Shown here: one piece after another, positions 1 through 9,417 of the stretch
Position numbering within the stretch: position 1 is the first letter of the stretch
Layout of the letters: each line of letters begins with the position of its first letter
Source: Mesorhizobium tamadayense
GTDB taxonomy: Bacteria > Pseudomonadota > Alphaproteobacteria > Rhizobiales > Rhizobiaceae
NCBI RefSeq assembly: GCF_003863365.1
Contig: NZ_RQXT01000003.1
Coordinates: forward strand, 202,254 to 266,253
Length of the DNA: 64,000 nt
Direction: 5' to 3'
Program-made: the position numbers and the translations under genes
The notes under the pieces: generated by a model
The model's database searches: none
What the model saw: only the letters and a program-made list of their open reading frames with translations
What the model was told of the DNA's origin: nothing

Positions 1-1460
1 AGAGCGATTGCCGACGCGGTGCGCAATGCCATCGAGCAGGGCTGGCAGGCGCCCGGTGTCAGCAGCCGGTCGCCGGCGAGGATCTCTTCCGCCACCATTT
101 TCGGCGTCGATGCCGCTCGCACGGCGAGCGCCTGCATGCGCATGATAAGATGCGGCGAAAGCCATGAGCGCTCGGCATCGGCGAGGCCGCGCCGGATCAG
201 ACGGCCGGCCCGCCATTTCTGGCCGCGCTCCAGGGCGATCTCGGCCAGCCGCTCGATGGCCAACACGCGGCCGGCGACCGCATCCGCCTCCAGGAGCAGC
301 CGCTCGGCTTCGCTGAGGAACTGCTCGGCCTCGTCGAGGTCGCCCGAAAACAGCGCCGCCTCCCCGAGAAGCAGGCAGGCGAGACCACGTCCTGCGCTCG
401 ATTGCGCCTGCTCGGCGACGGCGAGCAGCTCTTGAGCCAGTCCTGCGACTTCGGCATGGCCTTTGGCGCTGCACAGACAGAACTCGGACAGGCAGAGGTG
501 GCCATCGAAGACATGTTGCACGAAGGCCGGCTTGGCGCGGACCCATTCGATGAATTCGGACCGGAACAGTTGCGGCCATTGCGCCCGCATCATCGAGGCA
601 AGCCCCAGCAGCGCGCTCGCTTCGCCAACTTCGCGCGGCAGGTCGGCAGCCAGCGCAAGATCGCGGGTCTGCCTGGCAATCTCGCTCGCCTTGTCGAACT
701 CGCCGCTCTGCAGGTGCACCAGACCCCAGGCGAGCGAGGTGCGGATGCGCTCCGAGGGATTGACGGTCTCCGCGCCGGAGAGCGCCAGCGCCTTCTCGTA
801 AAGCGCGATGGTCGCGGCACTCGGCCCGACGCCGAGCTCAGCATGCAGATTGTCGCGAAGCTGGTTGAACTGGCGGATCGCCTCGACCCGGTTGCCCGCA
901 TCGAGTGCGGCCTGCATCAGCGCGCATTGCGCCTGCTCGTCGGCCGGATCGAGCGCGATCAGCCGCTGCCACAGCCCGCCGATGCGCAGCAGGTGGCTGT
1001 AGCGCTGCTGTATTTGCGCGCGGGGAGCGTCGAGCCATTCGACAAAAAGATCGTCCGGCAAAAGCCTACCACCATAGTGGTCGGCCGCACGTTCGAAAGC
1101 GCTCTTGTCGCTGCCTCGGAGCGCCGTCCTGGCGGCTGCCTCAAAGCTTTCGATATCGATATCGAGCTCCGCATTGGGCGCAAGCGCGATGATGTCGTTG
1201 TTGATCTCGATGAGTTCATGGGCGCCGAGCGCACGGCGCGCGAAATGGACGGCTTTGCGCAGGTTGGCTCCGGCGGCCTCGGGGTCGGCGTCCGGCCAGA
1301 AAGTTTCCATCGCCTGCTCGCGGTGCATGCGATGGGCGGGTTGTAAGGCGAGGAGCTTGACCAGCGCCGCGGCGCGGTCACGCCGCCAGTCGGCCGCCGG
1401 GATCGGCCGGCCATCGACACTGACGGCGAAGCGGCCGAGCAGATGGATCGAAACGCGCAT
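1..1460 (-). CDS. SARP/BTAD-type transcriptional activator (3' end beyond window)
   Basis: Translating the minus strand from the ATG at 1458-1460 gives an uninterrupted frame of about 486 codons that runs off the left edge, so the C-terminus is missing. The first ~90 residues (beginning MRVSIHLLGRFAVSVDG) look like the winged-helix DNA-binding domain of AfsR/SARP regulators. Residues ~95-240 match the bacterial transcriptional activator domain (pattern ...DLFVEWLDAPRAQIQQRY... then ALDPADEQAQ). The rest is helical and repeat-rich (LERGQKWRAGRLIRRGL), as in TPR-like sensor tails. It is divergent from the peroxiredoxin gene with 132 bp between them. The long plus-strand frame at 402-1346 is antisense to it. 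Its target is unknown. Confidence 0.8.
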   Translation of the reverse strand, partial: MRVSIHLLGRFAVSVDGRPIPAADWRRDRAAALVKLLALQPAHRMHREQAMETFWPDADPEAAGANLRKAVHFARRALGAHELIEINNDIIALAPNAELDIDIESFEAAARTALRGSDKSAFERAADHYGGRLLPDDLFVEWLDAPRAQIQQRYSHLLRIGGLWQRLIALDPADEQAQCALMQAALDAGNRVEAIRQFNQLRDNLHAELGVGPSAATIALYEKALALSGAETVNPSERIRTSLAWGLVHLQSGEFDKASEIARQTRDLALAADLPREVGEASALLGLASMMRAQWPQLFRSEFIEWVRAKPAFVQHVFDGHLCLSEFCLCSAKGHAEVAGLAQELLAVAEQAQSSAGRGLACLLLGEAALFSGDLDEAEQFLSEAERLLLEADAVAGRVLAIERLAEIALERGQKWRAGRLIRRGLADAERSWLSPHLIMRMQALAVRAASTPKMVAEEILAGDRLLTPGACQPCSMALRTASAIA

Positions 1461-1592
1461 TGAGGCACCATCCGGAAGAAGGGGAGCCGGCGCCGAAGCC
1501 GTCACCGGCCATCGGCCGTCGAGGAACGCTGGCGGAACATAGATTTCCTAATATGCCCTCGCAATCGAATTCGAACCGGAAAGGAAATAACC

Positions 1593-2258
1593 ATGTCACT
1601 CCGTATCGCAGACATCGCCCCCGACTTCACCGCCGACACCACGCAAGGTCCGATCTCCTTCCACGAATGGCTGGGCAAGGACTGGGGAATCCTGTTCTCG
1701 CATCCCAAGGACTACACGCCGGTCTGCACCACCGAGCTCGGCTACATGGCGCACCTCAAGCCCGAGTTCGACAAGCGCGGCGTCAAGGTCGTCGGCCTGT
1801 CCGTCGACCCGGTAGAGAAGCATGCCGGCTGGGCGAAGGATATCGCCGAGACGCAAGGCATGGCGCCGAACTTCCCGATGATCGGCGACCCGACGCTCGC
1901 TATCTCGCAGCTCTACGACATGCTGCCGGCTTCGGCCGGCAACAGTGCCGACGGCCGCACCGCCGCCGAAAACCAAACGGTGCGCAATGTCTACGTCATA
2001 GGCCCGGACAAGAAGATCAAGCTCGTCATATCCTATCCGATGACGACCGGCCGCAACTTCGACGAGGTGCTGCGCGTGGTGGACTCACTGCAACTGACGG
2101 CCAAGCACCGCCTGGCGACGCCTGTCAACTGGAAGCCCGGCGACGAGGTCATCATCGCGGGTTCGGTGTCGAACGATGAAGCAAAGCAGCTTTATCCGCA
2201 GGGCTGGAAGGAACCGAAGCCGTACATCCGCATCGTGCCGCAGCCTGTGCTGACCTGA
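1593..2258 (+). CDS. 1-Cys peroxiredoxin (Prx6 type)
   Basis: A 221-residue thioredoxin-fold peroxidase that reduces peroxides. The peroxidatic cysteine is Cys45 in the motif PVCTTE, preceded by HPKDYTP, and no other cysteine occurs in the protein, which defines the 1-Cys class. The C-terminal extension (about residues 165-221, ending KPYIRIVPQP) is typical of Prx6 dimers and fits the usual length. An AAAGGA ribosome binding site precedes the ATG. It stands alone between the SARP regulator and the flavoprotein downstream. A cytosolic antioxidant role is expected from the family. Confidence 0.95.
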   Translation: MSLRIADIAPDFTADTTQGPISFHEWLGKDWGILFSHPKDYTPVCTTELGYMAHLKPEFDKRGVKVVGLSVDPVEKHAGWAKDIAETQGMAPNFPMIGDPTLAISQLYDMLPASAGNSADGRTAAENQTVRNVYVIGPDKKIKLVISYPMTTGRNFDEVLRVVDSLQLTAKHRLATPVNWKPGDEVIIAGSVSNDEAKQLYPQGWKEPKPYIRIVPQPVLT

Positions 2259-2395
2259 CAGCTCTGGCGTCAAGGTTTGGGCGGCGGGCATCGGCGGCGA
2301 GAGCATCGGAGACGCGCGTCCTCGCCGCCCTGGCAAAGACAATAAGCAAATTCAATCCGGCGCCTCGGCATGGCGCCAAGACGTGGGGAACCAAG

Positions 2396-3538
2396 ATGAG
2401 CACTGCAAATAAACCGTGCATCGTCGTCCTGGGGGCAGGCTTTGGCGGCCTGGAACTGACGACGCTGCTTTCCGAGGCGATGGGCGACGGCATCGACGTC
2501 ACGCTCATCGACAAGAGCGACACCTTCGTATTCGGCTTTTCGAAGCTTGACGTAATGTTCGGCCTGAAGGCGCCGGAGGCGGTGCGCCTGCCTTACAACC
2601 GCTACGCCAAGCCCGGCGTGCGCTTGCTGAAGCGCACCATCATCGCGATCGATCCGGAAAAGCGGCGGGTCACCACCGATGACGGCGTCTACGATGCCGA
2701 CTACCTGATCGTGGCGCTTGGCGCCGAATATGATTTCGAGGCCACGCCCGGGCTGTCGGAAATCAATGAATTCTATACCGTTGCCGGGGCGGAGCGGCTG
2801 CGTGATGTGCTGCCGACCTTCAAGAAGGGCAGGGCGATGGTCGGCGTCTGCGGCGCGCCCTACAAATGCCCGCCGGCTCCAAGCGAATGCGTGCTGATGC
2901 TGCATGACTATCTGGTGCGACAGGGTGTGCGCGAGGCCTGCGAGATATCGCTGGTGCTGCCGCTCGGCAGTCCGGTGCCGCCTTCGCCCGACACCTCGAG
3001 GGCACTGCTTGCCGCCTTCGCCGAGCGCGACATCAAGTTTATCCCGAGCCGTCGCGTCGCCTCGGTCGACAACGCACGCAACGCGGCAGTGCTCGACGAC
3101 GGCACCGAAATGCCGTTCGACCTTTTCCTCGGCGTTCCCAAGCATCGCGTCCCGCTGGTGGTTCTGGAAAGCGGCATGTCGGAGAACGGCTGGATCCCGG
3201 TCAACCCGCGCACGCTCGAAACGAAGTATGAGAACGTCTACGCCGTCGGCGACGGCGCCAACACCGGCACGCCCAAGGCCGGCGTATTCGCCGAGGGCGC
3301 CGCGCGCGCCGTCGCCAGCGCGCTCATCGCCAAGCTCCGCAGGAGCGGCAGCGGCACGCTCTATGACGGCTTCGGCACCTGCTACATTGAGTTCGGCGGC
3401 GGCCGCATCGGCAAGGTCGAGGTCGATTTCTTCTCGGGTCCCGCGCCAACCGGCAACTACTATGAGCCTTCGGTGGCGCTGCGCGCCGACAAAGAGACTT
3501 TCGGCTCTAGCCGGCGGTCAAGGTGGTTCGGTTTGTGA
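2396..3538 (+). CDS. FAD-dependent pyridine nucleotide-disulfide/sulfide:quinone reductase-like oxidoreductase
   Basis: A 380-residue flavoprotein. An N-terminal FAD-binding Rossmann motif GAGFGG lies at about residues 13-18, and a second FAD contact, NVYAVGDGAN, at about 280. It has the SQR-like cysteines: one pair in GVCGAPYKCPP and one near the C-terminus in GTCYIEF. The substrate may be sulfide with quinone as acceptor, but several related families (NDH-2, persulfide-linked reductases) share this layout. Spacing of 137 bp from the peroxiredoxin gene leaves co-transcription possible. The family call is secure; the substrate is not. Confidence 0.75.
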   Translation: MSTANKPCIVVLGAGFGGLELTTLLSEAMGDGIDVTLIDKSDTFVFGFSKLDVMFGLKAPEAVRLPYNRYAKPGVRLLKRTIIAIDPEKRRVTTDDGVYDADYLIVALGAEYDFEATPGLSEINEFYTVAGAERLRDVLPTFKKGRAMVGVCGAPYKCPPAPSECVLMLHDYLVRQGVREACEISLVLPLGSPVPPSPDTSRALLAAFAERDIKFIPSRRVASVDNARNAAVLDDGTEMPFDLFLGVPKHRVPLVVLESGMSENGWIPVNPRTLETKYENVYAVGDGANTGTPKAGVFAEGAARAVASALIAKLRRSGSGTLYDGFGTCYIEFGGGRIGKVEVDFFSGPAPTGNYYEPSVALRADKETFGSSRRSRWFGL

Positions 3539-3632
3539 ACCGACGATAGCCGAAGCGAAGGCGGCTCAAGGCACAGCTGTCAGGGGGAGAAGCGGCGCGC
3601 CGACGAATCCGGGGACGTCCCGTCGGCGCTGC

Positions 3633-4073
3633 TCAGCCGCCAGGGGCCGGCGGCAGCTCGAACAGCGTCGCCCCGTCCTCCCGTCCTCGCTCGACATAGC
3701 CGATCACCCGAAACCATCTTGCGACGTCCGGTCCCCGCAGCCAGCTGCGGGAATGGACGGGAAGGTTGCCGGCGAGCGCCTGGATGTGGCGGATGTGACG
3801 CCTGCAGAAGCGGACCGTCGCCGCCCTGAAGAAGTCCTCCTGCGCGGCAAACAGCGTGTCGGCCGCGTCGCCATGCTCATGCCAGGCGATGATGGCGACG
3901 GCCTTGTCGCCCTCGACCAGCGCATGCGCCCGGCCTTCCTTGAGGTTCATCATCAGGTTGTCGTACGCGGCCTTGCTGTCCTTGCCGGCCGCCAGGTACT
4001 CGTCCGACATTCGCTTGGACAGGCCACGGAAAACATCCTCGAGGTCTCCGACCGTCGCTGCGCGTGCTCTCAT
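3633..4073 (-). CDS. Hypothetical GNAT-like small protein
   Basis: A 146-residue protein. The order of segments resembles a minimal GNAT acetyltransferase fold: N-terminal (M)RARAATVGDLEDVFRGL, then ALVEGDKAVAIIAWHE, then a helix with FCRRHIRHI, and a C-terminal RVIGYVERGREDGATLFEL. Similar small proteins are known as phage internal-virion acetyltransferase-like proteins, so a phage origin is possible. No neighbouring phage gene is seen. It is convergent with the flavoprotein gene. Function is not assigned. Confidence 0.5.
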   Translation of the reverse strand: MRARAATVGDLEDVFRGLSKRMSDEYLAAGKDSKAAYDNLMMNLKEGRAHALVEGDKAVAIIAWHEHGDAADTLFAAQEDFFRAATVRFCRRHIRHIQALAGNLPVHSRSWLRGPDVARWFRVIGYVERGREDGATLFELPPAPGG

Positions 4074-4431
4074 TGCTCCTCCTGACAGCCCGGCAGGCAG
4101 TTTGCACTATCGATGGGGGATCACCAAGCAAATGAAATCCGCCATCCGCCCGGTGCACGCAAATGCATTTCACTTTGGCCAGATCCCTAGTGCCGCGCCC
4201 ATGCGACGCGTTGGCTCGATCGCCAATGGACACAGGTGTACATTCAAGCTAAGTTCGCGCTTCGCGAGGTCGGACGGCCTTCGTCGATCCGCAGTGGAAC
4301 GGAATGGAATGGACCTTCGAGGCGGGACGAGCTGATTGCGCGGGTTTGGCATTGCACCGCCGACGCTGCGTTCTCAAAGCCCCTTCGCGCCGTTGCAATG
4401 CCAGTCGCGGGATGATGCGGGGCTTGAGCGC
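4074..4431. other. Intergenic region upstream of soxB
   Basis: 358 bp between the divergent GNAT-like gene and soxB. The soxB frame is open back to 4336, but those 32 extra codons do not resemble SoxB N-termini, so I treat them as leader. I see a GGAATGGAATGGA-type short direct repeat near 4303-4316 and no convincing operator or RNA. Confidence 0.4.
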
Positions 4432-5685
4432 ATGACAAGACACTATTCAGCGCTTTCACTCTTCAAGGAAGGCGTCGCTGGCCAGACCGGTTGGGAAAAG
4501 GCCTGGCGTTCCCCCGATCCGAAACCGCGCTATGACGCCATCATCATCGGCGGCGGAGGCCACGGCCTCGCCACGGCCTACTATCTCGCAAAGAACCACG
4601 GCGTCACCAACGTGGCATTGCTCGAGAAGGGCTGGATCGGCGGCGGCAACACCGGCCGCAACACCACCGTGGTGCGCTCCAATTACTTCTATCCCGAAAG
4701 CGCGGCGATCTACGGGCTGGCCCATAGCCTCTACAAGACGCTCTCGAAGGACTTGAACTACAATGTGATGTTTTCCGCGCGCGGCATCCTCACCCTTGCG
4801 CACAGCGAAGCGGGAATGGAGACCGCTGCAGGCAACGTCAACGCCATCCAGGTCAACGGCATCGACTGCGAAATATTCTCGATCGAGGACGTGCGTCGCG
4901 TCGTGCCGATCTACAATTTCAGCCCGCATGCCCGCTATCCGGTCTATGGCGGCACATGGCAGCCTAGCGGCGGCACCGCCCGACACGACGCCGTCGCCTG
5001 GGGCTACGCGCGCGCCGCCAGCCGTCTTGGCGTCGACATCATCCAGAACTGCGAGATTACCGACTTCATCATCGAGAACGGACGCTGCCGCGGCGTCGTC
5101 ACGTCGCGCGGCGAAATCCGCGCCGAGCGTACGGGCATGGCGGTGGCCGGCCATTCGTCGGTGCTGGCGGCGAAGGCGGGGTTTCGGCTGCCGGTCAATT
5201 CCTACGCGCTGCAGGCCTGCGTGTCCGAGCCGGTCAAGCCGATCCTCGACACGGTGGTGATCTCGCCGGACACCGGCGTCTATGTCAGCCAGTCCGACAA
5301 GGGCGAGCTGGTCATCGGCGGCGCGCTCGACCGCATCCCGTCTTATGGCCAGCGCGGCAACCTGCCGGTGCTGGAAGCCGTGATCGCCGGCATGCTCAAC
5401 ATGTTCCCGATCTTCGGCCAGTTGAAGATGATGCGGCAATGGGCGGGCATCGTCGATGTCGTCCCGGATTCCTCGCCGATCATCGGTGAATCGCCGCTGC
5501 CCGGCCTTTTCCTGAATTGCGGCTGGGGCACGGGCGGCTTCAAGGCGATTCCCGCCGGCGGCACGCTGCTTGCCCATCTGCTTGCCACCGGCAGTCACCA
5601 CGACATCAGCCGGCCGTTCGATCTCGACCGCTTCGCCCGCGGCCGGCTGATCGACGAGGCGGCCGGCTCCGGCATTGCCCACTGA
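4432..5685 (+). CDS. soxB: Sarcosine oxidase, beta subunit
   Basis: A 417-residue FAD-dependent subunit of the heterotetrameric enzyme that oxidatively demethylates sarcosine to glycine, passing formaldehyde to tetrahydrofolate. The ATG at 4432 was chosen because the family starts with a short hydrophobic-basic leader (MTRHYSALSLFKEG). The FAD motif IIIGGGGHGLATAYYL is at about 37-52. His185 in TARHDAVAWG is the position of the histidine that carries covalent FMN in characterised enzymes. First gene of soxBDAG, 14 bp before soxD. Confidence 0.95.
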   Translation: MTRHYSALSLFKEGVAGQTGWEKAWRSPDPKPRYDAIIIGGGGHGLATAYYLAKNHGVTNVALLEKGWIGGGNTGRNTTVVRSNYFYPESAAIYGLAHSLYKTLSKDLNYNVMFSARGILTLAHSEAGMETAAGNVNAIQVNGIDCEIFSIEDVRRVVPIYNFSPHARYPVYGGTWQPSGGTARHDAVAWGYARAASRLGVDIIQNCEITDFIIENGRCRGVVTSRGEIRAERTGMAVAGHSSVLAAKAGFRLPVNSYALQACVSEPVKPILDTVVISPDTGVYVSQSDKGELVIGGALDRIPSYGQRGNLPVLEAVIAGMLNMFPIFGQLKMMRQWAGIVDVVPDSSPIIGESPLPGLFLNCGWGTGGFKAIPAGGTLLAHLLATGSHHDISRPFDLDRFARGRLIDEAAGSGIAH

Positions 5686-5699
5686 AGGTGTAGAAAAAG

Positions 5700-5969
5700 A
5701 TGCAGCTCTTTCCCTGTCCGTTCTGCGGGCCGCGCGAAGAAAGCGAATTTCACTATGGCGGCGAGGCCGGCAACCTGAGGCCCGACGGCGGCGACGTGAC
5801 GGCCGAGCGCTGGGCCGGCTATCTCCATATGCGCGACAATCCGAAGGGCCCGGGCCGCGAGATCTGGGTGCATCTGACTTGCGGCGAGTTCTTCGCGATG
5901 AGCCGCGACAGCGTCAATCACAAGGTCTCGGGTTCTTCCACGCTCGGCAAATCGGAGCACGGCGCATGA
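5700..5969 (+). CDS. soxD: Sarcosine oxidase, delta subunit
   Basis: An 89-residue zinc-binding subunit. The expected zinc ligands are visible as Cys6 and Cys9 (FPCPFCG) plus His58 and Cys61 (WVHLTCGEFF). Length is typical (about 90). Its TGA overlaps the ATG of soxA in an ATGA junction, indicating translational coupling. Confidence 0.95.
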   Translation: MQLFPCPFCGPREESEFHYGGEAGNLRPDGGDVTAERWAGYLHMRDNPKGPGREIWVHLTCGEFFAMSRDSVNHKVSGSSTLGKSEHGA

Positions 5970-8848
5970 GCGCTTCCCGTCTCGCCGATGGCGGCAGCGA
6001 CATCGATCGCGCCCGTCCGCTGAGCTTCACTTTCGACGGCAGGCGCGTCGAGGGCTTCGCAGGCGACACGATCGCCTCTGCCTTGCTGGCGAGTGGCCAG
6101 GCCGTTGTCGGCCGCAGCTTCAAATATCATCGGCCGCGCGGCATCTGGGGCTCCGGCGTCGAGGAACCCAACGCGCTGGTCGACGTCGAGAGCGCCGACG
6201 GCCGCGTGCCGAATGCGCGGGCGACGACCGTGCCGGCCAAGGACGGCCTCGTCGTCAAGAGCGTCAACGCGTCGCCGACGGCGCTGGCCGACCGCAACGC
6301 GGTGCTCGACCGCTTTGCCCGCTTCCTGCCCGCCGCCTTCTACTACAAGACCTTCATGTGGCCGGACTGGCACCTGTTCGAGCCGCGCATCCGCGCCATG
6401 GCCGGACTTGGTGTCGTCGACCGCGACTGGAAGCCGCGTCAGGTCTCGGCCCAGATCAATCATCACTGCGACGTCCTGGTGGTTGGCGCCGGACCGGCAG
6501 GTCTCGCCGCGGCTGCCGGCGCGGCCGCGGCCGGGCACTCGGTCATCCTGGTCGACGACCGGACGCATCCCGGCGGATCGCTTCGCCACCGCGCCGGCGA
6601 AGTCGACGGTGTCGAAGGGACGGCGTGGGCCGAGGCAATCGTAGCCAGGCTGAACAGCGGCGGCCACCTCATGCTGAGCGATACGACCGCCTTCGGCCTC
6701 TACGATCACAATCTGGTCGCGCTCAATCAGCGGCACCACGACGGCCGGCCCGACACGCTGTGGCGCGTGCGGCCGCGACGCATCGTGCTGGCGACGGGAG
6801 CGATCGAGCGGCCCGTTCCGTTCGCCAACAACGATCTTCCGGGCATTCTCTCCGCCGATGCAGCACTTGCCTATCTGCGCCGGCACGGTGTGCTAGTCGG
6901 CCGCGAGATCGTGGTCGCGACCAACAACGACAACGCCTATGAGCCGGCCTCGGCGCTGGCGGCGGCCGGCGCCTTGGTGACGGTGGTCGATTGCCGGCGC
7001 GAGGGCGGCGCGCAGATGGGAACGGGTATTCGCGTCTTGGCCGGGCGTACGGTCGCGGCGGCGCGCGGACACAACACCGTCCAGGGTGTGCTGCTCGATG
7101 ACGGCACGACCCTCGTGGCCGATTGCGTGCTTGTCTCCGGTGGGTGGACGCCCACCGTGCATTTGTTCTCGCAGGCGAAGGGTAAGCTCGCCTGGAGCGA
7201 TCAACTCACGGCTTTCGTTCCGGGAGAGGCTGTCGACGGGATCGGCGTGGCCGGCGCCTTGGCCGGCACGGTCTCGCTTTCCGAAACCTTGGCCAGCGGC
7301 ACGGCGGCTCTCGATGGGTTCGGCTCATCGTCGTCGCCGGTGCCTCACAGCACAGGAGTTGAGGCGACGCTAGGCGTTGTCGGCCTGTGGCCGAAGCCCA
7401 AGGCCAAAGGCCGTGTCTGGATCGACTATCAGAGCGACGTCACAGCCAAGGACGTTGAGCTTGCGGCGCGGGAGAATTTCGTCTCCGTCGAGCATCTGAA
7501 GCGCTACACGACGCTCGGCATGGCGACGGACCAGGGCAAGACATCGAACCTGAACGGCCTGGCGCTGCTGGCCGAGGTTACCGGCCGCGCCATCGCGGAA
7601 GTGGGCACCACGACCTACCGGCCGCCATTCACGCCTGTGCCCTTTGCCAGCCTGGCGGGATCGCGCCGGGGCAGCATGCACGCTCCGGTCCGCCGCCTGC
7701 CGCTGGAGGCAAAGCATCGCGCGGCACGCGGGGTGTTCCAGGAATATGGCGGCTGGCTGAGGCCTGCCTGTTACGGAAACGGAGAAGCCAGGGCCGCGAT
7801 CCAGGAGGAAGCGCGGCGCGCCCGCCAGTCGGTCGCACTCTTCGACGGCTCGACGCTCGGCAAGATCGAGGTGATCGGCCCGCGTGCGGCTGAATTCGTC
7901 GACTTCATCTATTACAACACCATGTCGACCCTGAATCCGGGCCATTGCCGCTACGGCTTCATGCTGTCGGAAAATGGCGTCGTGTTCGACGACGGCGTGC
8001 TGGTTCGTCTCGACGAGCATCGCTTCATCGTCTCTTGCTCGTCGTCGCATGTCGCCGCCGTCCATGCTCGGCTGGAAGAGTGGCGGCAGGATCGTTTTGG
8101 TCGCGATGCGGTCTATATCCACAACGCCACCGCGCAATACGCGACGTTGACCGTGTCAGGCCCTAACGCGCGCGGGCTGATGGAAGCGCTCGATCTGGGT
8201 GCCGCGCTGGACGATACCAGCCTGCCGCACATGGCGGTCAGCGCCGGCCGCTTTGCCGGCGACGAGGTGCGCATCGCCCGGGTCTCCTTCACCGGCGACC
8301 GGAGCTACGAAATCTCCATCCGCGCCGACCGGGCCGAGGCGCTGTGGGAACGCATGCGGCAGGAGGCCCGCGCCTTCGACGCCGTTCTGCTCGGGCTCGA
8401 ATCCCTGATGATCCTGCGCGCCGAGAAGGGGTACATCGTCATCGGCAAGGACACCGACGGCAACACCATGCCGCACGACCTGGGCGTCGCGGGGCCACGG
8501 ACCAAGCGGACTAATGAGTTCGTCGGCCGGCGTTCGCTTTTCACCGAAGCGGCGAACAGATCCGATCGCAATCAGCTTGTCGGCCTGGCTGTCCGCGAAG
8601 GCGAGGCGCCGCTGGCGACCGGCGCGCATGGCGTGGAGAAGAGAGAGGGCCGTCCTCGAAGCATCGGCTTCGTCACCTCCAGCTATCAGAGCCCGACCCT
8701 GGGGCGCCCGGTCACGCTGGCGCTCATCGAACGCGGCGCCGCGCGGCATGGGGAGACGATCGACGTTCAACATCTCGGCGTCGTGCGGCAGGCAACCATA
8801 GTCGCGCCCTGCGCCTTCGATCCGGAGGGGAGGCGCCTGCATGCGTAA
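5966..8848 (+). CDS. soxA: Sarcosine oxidase, alpha subunit
   Basis: The 960-residue large subunit, starting at the ATG inside the soxD stop. Domains in order: an N-terminal ferredoxin-like 2Fe-2S type fold (PLSFTFDGRRVEGFAGDTIASALL), an NAD-binding Rossmann segment (DVLVVGAGPAGLAAAAGAAAAG, about 165-187), a second dinucleotide region, and a C-terminal aminomethyltransferase (GCV_T) domain from about 580, where folate accepts the methyl carbon. Length and order match the family. It overlaps soxG by 8 bp. Confidence 0.95.
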   Translation: MSASRLADGGSDIDRARPLSFTFDGRRVEGFAGDTIASALLASGQAVVGRSFKYHRPRGIWGSGVEEPNALVDVESADGRVPNARATTVPAKDGLVVKSVNASPTALADRNAVLDRFARFLPAAFYYKTFMWPDWHLFEPRIRAMAGLGVVDRDWKPRQVSAQINHHCDVLVVGAGPAGLAAAAGAAAAGHSVILVDDRTHPGGSLRHRAGEVDGVEGTAWAEAIVARLNSGGHLMLSDTTAFGLYDHNLVALNQRHHDGRPDTLWRVRPRRIVLATGAIERPVPFANNDLPGILSADAALAYLRRHGVLVGREIVVATNNDNAYEPASALAAAGALVTVVDCRREGGAQMGTGIRVLAGRTVAAARGHNTVQGVLLDDGTTLVADCVLVSGGWTPTVHLFSQAKGKLAWSDQLTAFVPGEAVDGIGVAGALAGTVSLSETLASGTAALDGFGSSSSPVPHSTGVEATLGVVGLWPKPKAKGRVWIDYQSDVTAKDVELAARENFVSVEHLKRYTTLGMATDQGKTSNLNGLALLAEVTGRAIAEVGTTTYRPPFTPVPFASLAGSRRGSMHAPVRRLPLEAKHRAARGVFQEYGGWLRPACYGNGEARAAIQEEARRARQSVALFDGSTLGKIEVIGPRAAEFVDFIYYNTMSTLNPGHCRYGFMLSENGVVFDDGVLVRLDEHRFIVSCSSSHVAAVHARLEEWRQDRFGRDAVYIHNATAQYATLTVSGPNARGLMEALDLGAALDDTSLPHMAVSAGRFAGDEVRIARVSFTGDRSYEISIRADRAEALWERMRQEARAFDAVLLGLESLMILRAEKGYIVIGKDTDGNTMPHDLGVAGPRTKRTNEFVGRRSLFTEAANRSDRNQLVGLAVREGEAPLATGAHGVEKREGRPRSIGFVTSSYQSPTLGRPVTLALIERGAARHGETIDVQHLGVVRQATIVAPCAFDPEGRRLHA

Positions 8849-9365
8849 CCTTGCCGAAAAATGGCCGTCGGCGCCGGACTGGGCGACGGCGGTGCTAGAC
8901 AAGGACGAGGTCAGCGTGCGCACGCTGGGCGGATTGAACCAGCTTTTGGTCAGCGGCGATCTGGCGGCCTGGGCGCTGGCATCCGGCCTCGCCGGCGAGG
9001 GCGTCGGAGCCGGCGCGGTTGCCAGCGGCGACAGCTACATGGTGCGGATCGCACGCGATCGCGTTCTCGCCGTCGGCGAACAGGCGTTTCCCATCGCGGC
9101 CGGTTGGTATGAGGCCGGGTTCGCGGTCTCGGTCATGGATGCCGGGCTCCATGTGTTCGAGATCGAGGGGCCGGGCCTGGCCGGCCTGGTCGCCAGGGCC
9201 ACGGCGCTCGATCCGGGGCAAGCCAGCCGTTCGGCTTCCGTGCTCTTTGCCGGCGTCAATGTCTTGTTCTACCGGTTCGGCAATGCCAATCGGGGGCGCC
9301 TCCACGTCGACCGCGGTTTCGCGCCTTACCTGTGGGAATGGCTCGAACAATCATCAGGATTGTAG
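8841..9365 (+). CDS. soxG: Sarcosine oxidase, gamma subunit
   Basis: A 174-residue GCV_T-like small subunit that completes the alpha-beta-gamma-delta complex. The central segment with ARDRVLAVGEQAFP and the C-terminal VLFYRFG...LHVDRGFAPYLWEWL are typical for SoxG. The start overlaps the end of soxA by 8 bp. The usual neighbours glyA and purU are absent; a TetR gene follows 52 bp downstream. Confidence 0.9.
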   Translation: MRNLAEKWPSAPDWATAVLDKDEVSVRTLGGLNQLLVSGDLAAWALASGLAGEGVGAGAVASGDSYMVRIARDRVLAVGEQAFPIAAGWYEAGFAVSVMDAGLHVFEIEGPGLAGLVARATALDPGQASRSASVLFAGVNVLFYRFGNANRGRLHVDRGFAPYLWEWLEQSSGL

Positions 9366-9417
9366 TGGCGCGGTTTCGCGTCTATCTAGCCGGCGTCTAA
9401 ATCTTGGCCGGCTCGCT

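Noticed and set aside
402..1346. 314-codon plus-strand frame
   Set aside because: Antisense to the SARP gene, whose minus-strand reading shows clear domain structure; the plus frame has no family features or ribosome binding site.
959..1471. Minus-strand 170-codon frame in another phase
   Set aside because: It overlaps the SARP gene in the wrong phase and has a Ser/Pro/Arg-rich out-of-frame composition.
4456..5682. 408-codon minus-strand frame opposite soxB
   Set aside because: Typical antisense shadow in high-GC DNA; soxB has conserved FAD and FMN sites.
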